DNA of 64,000 nt from Nymphaea colorata (lineage: Eukaryota; Streptophyta; Magnoliopsida; Nymphaeales; Nymphaeaceae). Below, in pieces: positions 1 to 11,972 of this stretch. A model generated the notes under the pieces. It searched no databases. It worked only from the letters and a program-made list of their open reading frames with translations, and was not told the DNA's origin. The first letter of the stretch is position 1; each line of letters begins with the position of its first letter. The position numbers and the translations under genes are program-made. The DNA lies in assembly GCF_008831285.2 (NCBI RefSeq), contig NC_045142.1:13953354-14017353 (forward strand). Direction: 5' to 3'.

Positions 1-1560
1 TTGTGATTGCGCAATTGAATCACTTGAATCCCATTCATTTTCCTTTAAAATTGTGATTTCAATGTACTAAATCATTCAATATGGATTAACAACGTCTTAT
101 CCACATTCAATTTAATATGCACGATCAAATGAATCAATAACATTCCACTATTATTGATACAAACTTGATATTTCTTTCCCATAGATCATTCACTATTGAT
201 GTAACAACAAGTTCAACTGATTGGATTAACTACAAGGGATCGAACTAATGCATAGATCCCACTTATATACATATGAACTTGTGATTTGAATCAATTAAAT
301 CATTCATTATAGATGTAATAACAAGTGAGACACATTAGATTAAATATCGATGAGCAAATCAATTACTTGAATCTCATTAATTTTCTTTTAAACTTGTGAT
401 TACAATCGACTAAATAATTCAATAAGGATGTTACAACAGGTAAAAAAAATTCAATTAAATATGCATGATCAAAGGAATCACTTAAATCCCACTCGTATTG
501 AGGGAACTTGCGATTTCAATCCCATAAATCATTCGCCAAAGATGTATCATGAAGTTAAACTCATTAGATTGGATACAAGGGATCAAACAAAAACATTGGT
601 CCTTTTTGTATCCATATAAAGTAGTGATTTTAATCTTTTAAACCATTCATTACAGACTTTATAACAAACGAAACATATTAGATTAACTACAAGAGATCAT
701 ATGAATGAGTTGAATCTCATTCATTTTGATACAAACTTGTGATTTCAGTCCACTAAATCATTCAATGTGAATGCATCAACAAGTTAACCACTTTCAATTA
801 AATATGTGTGATCAAATGAATGAATTAAATCTCTCGGGCATTGATACGAACTTATGATTTAAATCTCTTAGATCAATCATTAGATATGTAACTACAAGTT
901 CAACTCATTACATTAAATGCAAGGGATCAAACTAATGCGTAGATCCCATTTGTATCCACGTGAACTATTGATTGCAATCCTTTAAAGATGCAATAACAAG
1001 TGAAACACATTATATTTAGTGTGATTGAGCAAATGAATAACCTGAATCGCATTCAATTTCATTTAAACTTGTGATTTCAATCCACTAAATCATTTAATAT
1101 GTATCAAAAAAATGTTATACACATTCAATTTAATATGTGTGATCAAATGAAATACTTAAATCCCACTCGTATTGAGGGAACTTACGGTTTCAATCCCTTA
1201 AATCGTTCGTCATAGATGTAACATGAAGTTAAACTCATTAGATTGGATACAAGGGATCGAACAAAAGCATTGGTCCATTTTGTATCCATATAAACTAGTG
1301 ATTTTAGTCTTTTAAACCATTCTTTACAGACTTTATAACAAACGAAACATATTAGATTAACTACAAGAGATCATATGAATGAGTTGAATCTCATTCATTT
1401 TCATACAAACTTGTGATTTCACTCCACTAAATCATTCAATGTGAATGCATCAACAAGTTAACCACATTCAATTAAATATGTGTGATCAAATGAATCAATT
1501 AAATCTCTCGGCCATTGACACGAACTTATGATTTAAATCTCTTAGATCAATCATTAGATA
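1..1560 (+). repeat. 1.57-kb satellite block, copy 1
   Basis: This block matches 3606-5180 at a spacing of 3605 bp, checked at shared landmarks: TTGTGATTGCGC at 1 and 3606, and GGATGTTACAACAGG at 426 and 4031. A small deletion near 970-985 removes part of one core, after which the offset becomes about 3618 bp. Homology ends near 1545-1560, where this copy passes into a 1.0-kb-type HOR and the other does not. It starts at or before the window edge, so its left limit is unknown. Confidence 0.85.
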
Positions 1561-2570
1561 TATTCTTTGATCGTATATAAGAGATGTAACGACAAGTTCA
1601 ACTCATTGGATTAACTACAGATGATCAAACTAATGCATGGATCCCATTTGTATCCATATGAACTTGTCATCACAATCATTAAAATCATTCATTATAGATG
1701 TAATAACAAGTGAAACACATTATATTTTCTGTGATTGAGCAAATGAATCTCTTGAATCTCATTCGTTATCATTTAAACTTGTGATTTCAATCCACTAAAT
1801 CATTCAATATGAATTAACAACATGTCAAGCATATTCAATTTAATATGCATGATCAAATGAATCAATTAAATCTCACTATTATTCATACGAACATGTAATT
1901 TCTTTCCCTTAAATCATTCATTATATATGCAACAACAAGTTCAACTGATTGGATTAACGGTTCTAACTAATGCATGTACGTATGAACTTGTGATTTCAAT
2001 CATTTCAATCATTCATTACAGATGTAATAGCAAGTGAGACACATTACATTAAATATAAGTGAGCAAATGAATCACTTTAATCTCATTCATTTTCTTTTAA
2101 ACTTGTAATTTCTATCAACTAAATCATTCAATATGGATGTAACAACAACATAAGCACATCTAGTTAAATAAGTATGGTCAAATGGATCATTTAAATCCCA
2201 TTCGTATTGATCGGAACGTGTGATTTTAATCCCTTAAATCGGTCACTATAGATGTAATAAAAAGTTAAACTCATTGGATTAGATACAAGGGATCAAACGA
2301 ATGCATTGGTCCCAATTGTATCCATATAAACTAGTGATTTTAATCATTTAAATCATTCATTATAGACATTGTAACTAGCGAAATATATTAGATTAACTAT
2401 CTGTGATGATATGAATGAGTTGAATCTCATTCATTTTGATACAAACTTGTGGTTTCAATCCACTAAATCATTCAATGTGAATGAAACAGCAAGTTAACCA
2501 CATTCAATTAAATATGTGTGATCAAATGAATCAATTAAATCTTTTTCGTATTTATGCAAACTTGTGATTT
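1560..2570 (+). repeat. ~1.0-kb HOR, isolated copy
   Basis: About nine monomers arranged as in the tandem copies between 6.84 and 9.47 kb. Landmarks include ACATAAGCACATCTAGTTAA and a string of core variants ending in a TAACTATCTGTGATGAT-like word. It lies between the 1.57-kb block and a different block, so this HOR type was moved or left behind away from its tandem cluster. Confidence 0.7.
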
Positions 2571-3600
2571 CAATCTCTTACATTGTTTATTAGAGATGTA
2601 ATCACAAGTGAAACACATTATATTTACTGTGATTGAGCAAATGAATCACTTGATTCTCATTCATTATCAATTAAACTTGTGATTTAAGTCCACTAATTCA
2701 TTTAATATCGATTAACATGTTAAGCACATTCAATTTGATATGCGTGATCAAATGAATCAATTAAATCCCACTATTATTGATACAGAATTAATATTTCTTT
2801 CCCTCAGATCATTCATTATAGATGTAACAACAAGTTCAACTGATTCGAATAACTACAACGGATCTAACTACTGCATAGATCTCATTTATATACATATGAA
2901 CTTGTGATTTCAATCATTTACATCACTTATTGTAGATGTAATAACAAGCGAGACACATTAGATTTAATATAAGTGAGCAAATCAATCACTTGAATCTCAC
3001 TTATTTTTGTTTTAAACTTGTGTTTTCAATCCACTAAATCATTCAGTGTGTATGTAACAAAAAGTTAAGAACATTCAATTAAATATACGTGATCAAAAGC
3101 ATCATTTAAATCCCACTCGTATTGATAGGAAGTTGTGATTTTAATCCCCCAAATCGTTCACTATAGATGTAACAAGAAATTAAACTTATACGATTAGATG
3201 CAATGGATCCAAACAAAAGTATTGGTCCCATTTCTATCCATATAAACTAGTGATTTTAATCATTGAAATCATTCATTATGGACATTATAACAAGCGAAAC
3301 ATATTATATTAACTATAAGTGATCAAGTGAATGAGTTGAATCTCCTTCATTTTCATACAAAGTTGTGATTTCAATTCACTAAATCAGTCAATATGAATGT
3401 AACAATAAGTTAACCACTTTCAATCAAATATGTGTAATCAAATGAATCAACTCATTAGATATGTAACTACAAGTTCAACTCATTAGATTAACTGCAATGG
3501 ATCAAACTAATACTTAGATCCCATTTGTATGAATATGAACTTCTGATCGCAATCATTTAAATCATTCATTTTAGATGTAATAATAAGTGAAGCACATTAT
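2570..3600 (+). repeat. Satellite block shared with 12.3-13.1 kb
   Basis: Monomer variants in this stretch, such as CTTACATTGTTTATTAGAG near 2577 and ACTAAATCAGTCAAT near 3380, recur in the same order at about 12290-13075 beyond the LTR insertion. The later copy lacks roughly 160 bp relative to this one (near 12725). The end of this block, from about 3370, corresponds to the start of module J in the main array. Confidence 0.65.
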
Positions 3601-3605
3601 ATTTA

Positions 3606-5180
3606 TTGTGATTGCGCAATGGAATCACTTGAATCCCATTCATTTTCCTTTAAAATTTTGATTTCGATGTACTAAATCATTCAATATGGATTAACAACGT
3701 CTTATCCACATTCAATTTAATATGCGTGATTAAATGAATCAATAAAATTCCACTATTATTCATACAAACATGAGATTTCCTTCCAATAAATCATTCACTA
3801 TTGATGTAACAACAAGTTCAACTGATTGGATTAACTACAAGGGATCGAACTAATGCATAGATCCCACTTATATACATGTGAAGTTGTGATTTGAATCAAT
3901 TAAATCATTCATTGTAGATGTAATAACAACCGAGACACATTAGATTAAATATCGATGATCAAATCAATCACTTGAATCTCATTATTTTTCTTTTAAACTT
4001 GTGATTACAATCAACTAAATAATTCAATAAGGATGTTACAACAGGTAAAAAAAATTCAATTAAATATGCGTGATCAAAGGAATCACTTAAATCCCACTCG
4101 TACTGAGGGAACTTGCGATTTCAATCCCTTAAATCATTCGCCAAAGATGTAACATGAAGCTAAACTCATTCGATTGGATACAGGGGATCAAACAAAAACA
4201 TTGGTCCATTTTGTATCCATATAAACTAGTGATTATAATCTTTTAAACCGTTCATTACAGACTTTATAACAAACGAAACATATTATATTAACTACAAGAG
4301 ATCATATGAATGAGTTGAATCTCATTCATTTTGATACAAACTTGTGATTTCAGTCCACTAAATCATTCAATGTGAATGCATCAACAAGTTAACCACTTTC
4401 AATTAAATATGTGTGATCAAATGAATGAATTAAATCTCTCGGGCATTGATACGAACTTATGATTTAAATCTCTTAGATCAATCATTAGATATGTAACTAC
4501 AAGTTCAACTCATTACATTAACTACAAGGGATCAAACTAATGCGTAGATCCCATTTGTATCCACGTGAACTTGTGATTGCAATCATTTAAATCATTCATT
4601 ATAGATGCAATAACAAGTGAAACACATTATATTTAATGTGATTGAGCAAATGAATAACCTGGATCTCATTCAATTTCATTTAAACTTTTGATTTCAATCC
4701 ACTAAATCATTTACTATTTATTAAAAAAATGTTATACACATTTAATTTAATATGTGTGATCAAATGAAACACTTAAATCCCACTCGTATTGAGGGAACTT
4801 GCGATTTTAATCCCTTAAATCGTTCGTCATAAATGTAACATGAAGTTAAACTCATTAGATTGGATACAAGGGATCGAACAAAAGCATTGGTCCATTTTAT
4901 ATCCATATAAACTCGTGATTTTAGTCTTTTAAACCATTCATTACAGACTTTATAACAAACGAAACATATTAGATTAACTACAAGAGATCTTATGAATGAG
5001 TTGAATCTCATTCATTTTCATACAAACTTGTGATTTCAGTCTATTAAATCATTCAATGTGAATGCATCAACAAGTTAACCACATTCAATTAAATATGTGT
5101 GATCAAATGAATCAATTAAATCTCTCGGCAATTGATACGAACTTATGATTTAAATCTCTTAGATCAATCATTAGATATAT
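3606..5180 (+). repeat. 1.57-kb satellite block, copy 2, with progenitor modules
   Basis: This is the second copy of the block at position 1. Its first part, together with sequence from about 3370, corresponds to module J of the main HOR array. It also holds a complete six-monomer module equivalent to M. Between them lie monomers (from GGATGTTACAACAGG at 4031) that are missing in most units of the main array. It therefore shows what the HOR looked like before the J-M fusion and the inversion. Confidence 0.8.
4360..5045 (+). repeat. Progenitor-like M module (six monomers, 686 bp)
   Basis: The segment starts at AAATCATTCAATGTGAATG and the same words recur 686 bp later, at 5046. Its six monomers carry the same order of core variants as the M modules after 16 kb. 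It differs by scattered substitutions, for instance ACTTGCGATTT where the main array has ACTATGCGATTT. It is the clearest single-copy relative of the amplified module in the flank. Confidence 0.75.
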
Positions 5181-6400
5181 AAGTACACGTTCAACTCATT
5201 TGGTTAACTACAAGGGATCAAACTAATGCATAGATCCCATTTGTATCCACGTAAACTTGTGATTGCAATCATTTAAATCATTCATTATAGATGCAATTAC
5301 AAGTGAAACACATTATATTTAGTGTGATTGAGCAAATGAATAACCTGAATCTCATTCAATTTCATTTAAACTTGTGATTTCAATCCACGAAATCATTTAA
5401 TATGTATTAATGAAATGTTACACACATTTAATTTAATATGTGTGATCAAATGAATGAATTAAATCCCACTATTATTGACACAAACTTGTGATTTTTTTTC
5501 CTTAGATCATTCATCATAGATGTAACAACAAGTTCAACTGATTGGATTAACTACAAGGGGTGTAACTAAGGTAATGATCCCATTTACATAGATATGAACT
5601 TGTGATTTCAATCATTAAAATTATTCATTATACATGTAATAAGAAGTGAGACACATTAGATTAAATATGAGTGAGCAAATCAATCAGTTGAATCTCATTC
5701 ATTTTCTTTTGATCTTGTGATTTCAATTCACTATATCATTTAATATTTATGTAATAACAAGTTAAGCACATTTGAATTAAATATGTGTGATCAAAAGAAT
5801 CACTTAAATTTCGCACGTAATGATAGGAACTTGTGATTTTCATTTCTTAAATCGTTAACTATAGATGTAACGAGAAGTTAAACTCGTTGGATTACTTAAA
5901 AGAGATCAAACAAATCGTGATTTCAATCATTTAAATCATTCATAATCAATATAACAACAAGTGAGACACATTAGATTAAATATAAGTGAGCAAATGAATC
6001 ACTTGATTCTCGTTCATTTTCCTTTTAAATTGTGATTTCAATGTACTAAATCATTCAATATGGATTGACAACATCTTATCCACATTCAATATAATATGCA
6101 TGATCAAATGAAACAATAAAATCCCACTATTGATCTAACAACAAGTTCAACTAATTGGATTAACAACAAGGGATGTAACTAATGCATAGATCCTATTTAT
6201 ATACATATGAACTTGTGATTTCAATCATTTAAATCATTTTTAATAGATGTAATAACAGGCGAGAGACATTACATTAAATATAAGCGAGCAAATGAATCTC
6301 TTGAATCTCATTCATTATCTTTTAAACTTGTGATTTCTATCCACTAAATCATTCAATATAGATGTAACAACAAGTTAAGCACATTCAATTAAATATGCGT

Positions 6401-6538
6401 GATCAAAAGAATCACTTAATTCTCATAAATCTTTCACTATAGATGTAACAACAAGGTAAACTGATTGGTGATCAAAAGAATCACTTAATTCTCATAAATC
6501 GTTCACTATAGATTTAACAAGAAGGTAAACTGATTGGA
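6401..6538 (+). repeat. 69-bp sub-monomer tandem duplication
   Basis: A 69-bp stretch beginning GATCAAAAGAATCACTTAAT at 6401 is repeated at once from 6470 with a handful of mismatches. It breaks the normal 115-bp register, so it is a local slippage or unequal-exchange product inside one monomer. Confidence 0.85.
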
Positions 6539-6839
6539 TTTTAGAAACAAGGGATCAAACAAATGCATTGGTCCCATTTGTGTCCAAATAAACTAATGAT
6601 TTTAATCATTTAAATCATTCATTGTTGACATTTTAACAAGCAAAACATATTATATTAACTATAAGGGATCATATGAATGAGTTCAATGTCATTCATTTTC
6701 AAGCAAACTTGTGATTTCTATCCACTAAATCATTCAATGTGAATTTAACAACAAGTTAACCACATTCAATTAAATGTGTGCAACCAAATGAATCAATTAG
6801 ATCTCTCTCGTATTGATACGCACTTGTGATTTAAATCTT

Positions 6840-9472
6840 TTTTATCGTATATTAGATATGTAACGACAAGTTCAACTCATTGGATTAACTATAGATGATC
6901 AAACTAGCGCATAGATCCCATTTGTATCCATATGAACTTGTCATCACAATCATTAAAATCATTCATTCTAGATGTAATAACAAGTGAAACACAATATATT
7001 TTCTGTGATTGAGCAAATGAAACACTTGAATCTCATTCGTTATCATTTAAACTTGTGATTTCAATAAACTAAATCATTCAATATGAAATAACAACATGTT
7101 AAGCATATTCAATTTAATATGCATGATCAAATGAATCAATTAAATCTCACTATTATTCATACGAACTTGTAATTTCTTTCCCTTAAATCATTCATTATAT
7201 ATGCAACAACAAGTTCAACTGATTGGATTAACTACACTGTTCTAACTAATGCATCTACATATGAACTTGTGATTTCAATCATTCATTACAGATGTAATAA
7301 CAAGTGAGACACATTACATTAAATATAAGTGAGCAAATGAATCACTTGAATCTCATTCATTTTTTTTTAAACTTATAATTTCTATCCCCTAAATCATTCA
7401 ATATGGATGTAACAACAACATAAGCACATCTAGTTAAATAAGTGTGGTCAAATGAATCACTTAAATCCCATTCATATTGATAGGAACTTGTGATTTCAAT
7501 CCCTTTAATCGTTCACTATAGATGTAATAAAAAGTTAAACTCATTGGATTAGATACAAGGGATCAAACCAATGCATTGGTCCCAATTGTATCCATATAAA
7601 CTAGTGATTTTAATTATTTAAATCATTCATTATAGACATTGTAACAAGCAAATATATTATATTAACTATCTGCGATGATATGAATGTGTTGAATCTCATT
7701 CATTTTGATACAAACTTGTGGTTTCAATCCACTAAATCATTCAATGTGAATATAACCACAATTTAACCACATTCAATTAAATATGTGCGATCAAATGAAT
7801 TAATTAAATCTCTCTCGTATTGATACAAACTTGTGATTGAAATCTCTTAGATCAATCACTGGATATATAACTACAAGGTCAACTCATTCGATTAACAGCA
7901 AGAAATCAAACTAATGCATAAATCGCATTTCTATTCATATGAATTTGTGATCGCAATCATTTAAATCATTCACTATAAATGTAATAACAACTGAAACACA
8001 TTATAATTACTGTGATTGAGCAAATGAATCACTTGAATCTCATTCATTATCATTTAAGCTTATGATTTCAATCCACCAAATCATTCAATATGCATTAACA
8101 ACATGTTAAGCATATTCAATTTAATATGCATGATCAAATGAATCAATTAAATCCCACTATTATTCATACGAACTTGTAATTCCTTAAATCATTCATTATA
8201 AATGCAACAACAAGTTCAACTGATTGGATTAACTACACTGTTCTAACTAATGCATATACATATGAACTTGTGATTTCAATCATTTAAATCATTCATTATA
8301 GATGTAATAACAAGTGAGACACATTACATTAAATATAAGTGAGCAAATGCTTCACTTGAATCTCATTCATTTTCTTTTAAACTTGTAATTTCTATCCACT
8401 AAATCATTCAATATGGATGTAACAACAACATAAGCACATCTAGTTAAATAAGTGTGGTCAAATGAATCACTTAAATCCTATTCGTATTGATAGGAACTTG
8501 TGATTTCAATCCCTTAAATCGTTCACTATAGATGTAATAAAAAGTTAAACCCATTGGATTAGATACAACGGATCAAACGAATGCATTGGTCCCAATTGTA
8601 TCCATATAAACTAGTGATTTTAATCATTTAAATCATTCATTATAGACATTGTAACAAGCAAATATATTATATTAACTATCTGCGATAATATGAATGTGTT
8701 GAATCTCATTCATTTTGATACAAACTTGTGATTTCAATCCACTAAATCATTCAATGTGAATATAACAACAATTTAACCACATTCAATTAAATATGTGCGA
8801 TCAAATGAATTAATTAAATCTCTCTCGTATTGATACAAACTTGTGATTGAAATCTCTTAGATCAATCACTGGATATATAACTACAAGTTCAACTCATTGG
8901 ATTAACTACAGATGATCAAACTAATGCTTAGATCCCCATTTGTATCCATGTGAACTTGTCATCACAATCATTAAAATCATTCATTGTAAATGTAATAACA
9001 AGTGAAATACATTATATTTTCTGTGATTGAGCAAATGAATCACTTGAATCTCATTCATTATCATTTAAACTTGTCATTTCAATCCACTAAATCATTCAAT
9101 ATGAATTAACAACATGTTAAACATGTTCAATTTAATATGCGTGATCAAATGAATCAATTAAATCCCACTATTATTCATACGAACTGGTAATTTCTTTCCT
9201 TTAAATCATTCATTATAGATGCAACAACAAGTTCAACTGATTGGATTAACTACACTGTTCTAACTAATGCAAATACATATGAACTTGTGATTTCAATCAT
9301 TTAAATCATTCATTGTAGGTGTAATAACAAGTGAGACACAGTACATTAAATATAAGTGAGCAAATGAATTACTTGAATCTCATTCATTTTCTTTTGAATT
9401 TGTGATATCTATCTAATAAATCATTCAATATGGATGTAACAACAAGTTAAGCACATTTTATTAAATATGGGT
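6840..9472 (+). repeat. Tandem ~1.0-kb HOR (two full copies and a partial)
   Basis: Equivalent landmarks are spaced about 1005-1013 bp apart: the word before ATTCATACGAACT at 7152, 8158 and 9171, and TTCAACTCATT at 6871, 7876 and 8887. Each unit holds about nine monomers. The third copy is cut by the LTR insertion at 9473. The middle copy starts with a different monomer variant around 7876-7960, which suggests exchange between HOR types. Confidence 0.8.
9468..9472 (+). repeat. Left target-site duplication (TGGGT)
   Basis: The five bases TGGGT directly precede the TGTCACGACCC start of the inserted element and are repeated directly after its CA end at 11973-11977. A 5-bp direct repeat is the usual footprint of LTR-retrotransposon integrase. 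Confidence 0.9.
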
Positions 9473-10061
9473 TGTCACGACCCAATTTTTGACACCAAAA
9501 ATTTTCTTTCATTTATATAATATAGCGGAAGCAATATTGAGTCATGACCAGAACAGAAGACATTGTTTTATTTCAATAATAAAATACTGGACCCAAACAA
9601 AAATAACCACAATTCTCCAAAACCGACGCAGTGCCCAGAATGCCAATGCCCGTCCATCACAAGACTGAGGTCGTCGCTCCAAAGCCAAAATCTATCAAGG
9701 ACTACCTGTAGATAGAAAGAAGGGTCAGAATTCCTCTGAGTATGAGAAAATCCAGCCATGTGTGGAACATGGCCCATCAAAATAATATCTGGTTTTTGTA
9801 AAACAAATATCTTCAAATCTTAACACATATTAGAGTAACGTCACATGTTCAGCAACAAAACGAGGTGTGCACAACCTCCCAAAATTTCGTAGGCTTCCAA
9901 CCGTGGTCCTCTGACAATGTCAAGGTCATCGTGCCGAGCAACAGAAATCCCCGTGGGCACTCACGGGCAGAACAGAACATCTCTTCACCAGGCGATCCAA
10001 CGGATCGAGGGCACCTGAAGTGAAGCCTCCTGAGATATCCCAGATCGCCGCTGCAGCAGCA

Positions 10062-10093
10062 TGGTCTCTCTAGGAACCCGGGTGGAGAGACCA
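10062..10093. repeat. Inverted repeat in LTR, 9-bp stem
   Basis: TGGTCTCTC at 10062-10070 pairs perfectly with GAGAGACCA at 10085-10093 around a 14-nt loop containing CCCGGG. It lies in the presumed U3 part of the LTR. Any function is unknown. Confidence 0.8.
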
Positions 10094-10634
10094 GGAGTCT
10101 CGCTCCCAAACAGAAACAGAACAGAATCCCGGGCCCTTGTGCCGCCCAATACCCTGTGGGCCCTCCAGTACAGCCAAAGGAGCGTGCGTCAACTGTGAGC
10201 TCAGACGCACCACTACCTCCCGGGACGAAACCGATCACTGGGCAAAACAGAAAGCTCGCACTCGCATAACCATTGCACAAAGTCCACGTTTCGCCTTCGA
10301 ATTTCAAAAGTGAGGGTTTACCAATGCTAGACATCGTCTAGTACCTCTCACAGAAATCGTCCGCCCTCAGGCTCGGTTTTCCAAACAGAATAATTCAGCT
10401 ATTTTAAATCTTAACTGAATAGCAATAGAGCAAAACTCATTGCATCTAGAAACCTCTATTAGCAATATTATAATCCTTATTTGAAACAATAAAATTTGTA
10501 TTTAAATTCTCAAACGTGACTTTCCTCCTCTAATGGTTCCAAAGTTAATTTCAGAACCATATTTCTGAAATTTTAAACACCACAAAGAGCATCAAAAAGT
10601 AATATAGCATATCATGTCGTTTTTAATTTATAAA

Positions 10635-10669
10635 ACCCCCTTTTTGTAATTTTTAAGAATTCAGGGGGT
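10635..10669. repeat. Inverted repeat in LTR, 7-bp stem
   Basis: ACCCCCT at 10635-10641 pairs with AGGGGGT at 10663-10669 around a 21-nt AT-rich loop. It sits about 180 bp upstream of the TATA-like box. Confidence 0.7.
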
Positions 10670-10699
10670 ACCAAAACGTGATTTCTTATTAAATGCATG

Positions 10700-10756
10700 G
10701 TTTTTGCTGAAAATCACTTTCCCAAGCCTCTTTTTGAAGAGGTTTTCAGCAAAAAC
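10700..10756. repeat. Nested hairpin in LTR upstream of TATA box
   Basis: An outer 14-bp perfect stem is formed by GTTTTTGCTGAAAA (10700-10713) and TTTTCAGCAAAAAC (10743-10756). Inside its loop a second perfect stem, CCTCTT (10727-10732) with AAGAGG (10737-10742), closes a TTTG loop and abuts the outer 3' arm. The element ends about 90 bp before the TATA-like box. It could be a DNA-binding or structural element of the LTR promoter, or the remains of a small insertion. Confidence 0.85.
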
Positions 10757-10844
10757 GTTGCGGCATGAACGCTTAAAAGTTATAACAGTTTTTTCGCAAA
10801 TTTTGATAATAAGGTGGACCCGCTTTGAAATTTTTGATCATTGA

Positions 10845-10850
10845 TATAAA
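10845..10850 (+). promoter_or_regulatory. Candidate TATA box of the LTR promoter
   Basis: TATAAA lies in an AT-rich stretch just before a sharp change to C/T-rich, CpG-containing sequence (about 10860-10930). A start of transcription about 30 bp downstream, near 10875-10880, would be expected, dividing the LTR into U3 (to about 10875) and R/U5 (after it). This rests on position and composition only. Confidence 0.45.
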
Positions 10851-11406
10851 TTTGGCCCACGCTCGTTTTTCTTCATTTCACGCCTGCATTTTCTCTCTCC
10901 TCACGAGCGCCTCTTCCTCGTCTTCGTGTTCGTCCGGTGGTGGAGTCTCCACCTTGCTTCCATGACCAAAACCAGAGAGAGATCTCTCTGTCTCGCGCCA
11001 AGGCTCCTTCCTCGCATGGTTCGCTCGACGGTGAAGCTTTCGTCGTCCTCAAAGGGGAACGAACCAGAGAGGAGGAGATTGTCTTCCTCCCCTGCCCTGA
11101 CGCTAGGGTTCTTCGTGCGCTGCTTCCAATCGACCGTCCGACCCTCTTAGCCGCCGCTGCCTCCTCTGCTGCTACCGTTTTTCATCTCTGCCTTGCGACG
11201 TGTGGAGGAACCGGCAGGGAAGGAGGGACGACGGGAGGGTTACTGTTTTCCCCCAAACCGCTTCTGTTACAACCATCACGGTGTTCCCTTCTCTTGGAGC
11301 TCTCCAGCAACAAGAAGATTGAAGAAAACGCCCCTGCTGTCGGCGTCCGTGGCAGAAGAAAAAGGAAATCGAGGCCTCGTTCTTCACGGGAGGGGATGAC
11401 TGAACG

Positions 11407-11426
11407 GGGGTTTCAGTCGAAACCCC
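11407..11426. repeat. Compact hairpin followed by T-run in LTR
   Basis: GGGGTTTC (11407-11414) and GAAACCCC (11419-11426) form a perfect 8-bp stem with a 4-nt loop. A run of nine T at 11446-11454 and a short GT repeat at about 11455-11464 follow. In a plant LTR this may lie near an RNA 3'-end region. It should not be read as a bacterial terminator. Confidence 0.7.
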
Positions 11427-11793
11427 TCAGTAAAGACCGTACCCCTTTTTTTTTGTGTGTGTGTTTTTATATCAGATAAGCATGCTCTGCTTTTTTTAGG
11501 ATTGAATGTAGTTTGGTTTCTCACGGATGAACACCCATAGCGTAATACAGAAAATCCGAGTAAAACATAAGCAGAACGGGAATCTAGAACCTCATGCTTG
11601 GATTCATTCTACATGTATATGTATCTATACAAACTCAAAATATACAGGCTTCATGCTCCATTCATGATCGAAAATCCCCATACCTTTGAACTTTGTAGCA
11701 ACTTCCAGCAGCAACCCCTGCTTCTGGTTCTCTTCCCGCAGCCACGAGCCTCAGTTCCAAGAAGAGAGCAAAAAGGAAAACGTTTCTCACTCG

Positions 11794-11815
11794 TTCTCTC
11801 TCTCTCTTTCTTTCT
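11794..11815 (+). repeat. CT-rich microsatellite in LTR
   Basis: A pyrimidine tract of CT dinucleotides running into TTTC units, inside the 3' part of the LTR. Such tracts are common in plant 5' leaders and LTRs. Confidence 0.7.
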
Positions 11816-11972
11816 AATGTTGGACGAGCTCCTCTAAGCCTGCGGTAACAGAAAAGTCCTTGCTGTAAAATGTGGTTACATATGCCCTTATCCCTATCTT
11901 TTCCACAGATCTCTCCCTTTGATAAGCTTGATAGTTGGAAAAGGATAAGGAGAGAAAATCGTGGGGCTTACA

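Larger units (their letters stand above)
1..9472. repeat. Diverged flank of the ~115-bp satellite array
   Basis: Copies of the core (near AACTTGTGATTTCAATC) recur about every 113-116 bp, for example near 50, 162, 276, 391, 507, 618, 734 and 849. Adjacent monomers differ strongly, while copies one HOR period apart are closer. That is the expected pattern of a tandem array with higher-order organisation. The sequence is AT-rich and CG-poor, and only trivial reading frames occur. Irregular monomers, such as the fused one near 5900-5935, indicate small deletions. It is less homogeneous than the sequence after 13.8 kb and contains no inverted blocks that I can see, so it looks like an older array edge. 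The species and satellite family name are unknown to me. Confidence 0.95.
9473..11972 (+). mobile_element. Solo LTR (2500 bp), probably Ty3/gypsy-like
   Basis: The segment starts TGTCACGACCC and ends GGGGCTTACA, giving TG...CA termini with short imperfect inverted ends. It is flanked by TGGGT on both sides. Removing it and one TGGGT restores a normal satellite monomer in phase. No second copy of the ends, no primer-binding site and no gag-pol reading frame are present, so this is a single LTR left by recombination between the two LTRs of a full element. It is far richer in GC and CpG than the satellite. Plus orientation is inferred from a TATA-like box at 10845 and the usual form of the ends. 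Similar termini occur in long LTRs of plant chromoviruses (Tekay/Del type) as I recall them; that lineage call is a guess. A short non-autonomous element is the alternative. Confidence 0.85.

Noticed and set aside
428-619. 63-codon plus-strand frame in the left flank
   Set aside because: It is made wholly of satellite monomers, and the matching copy 3605 bp later is not open. Chance frame.
9568-9816. 82-codon minus-strand frame near the LTR start
   Set aside because: Short, antisense in U3, no recognisable domain, and no splice or promoter support.
9849-10334. 161-codon minus-strand frame in the LTR
   Set aside because: It lies antisense in the presumed U3. The composition is explained by local GC content, and no family or motif is recognised.
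11407-11464. Rho-independent terminator (GC stem, then T-run)
   Set aside because: The stem and T-run are about 19 nt apart and lie inside a eukaryotic LTR. Recorded only as a hairpin.
9473-11972. A gene fragment or unspliced host gene inserted in the satellite
   Set aside because: The exact TG...CA ends and 5-bp target duplication fit an LTR insertion. No exon-like conserved protein is recognisable.
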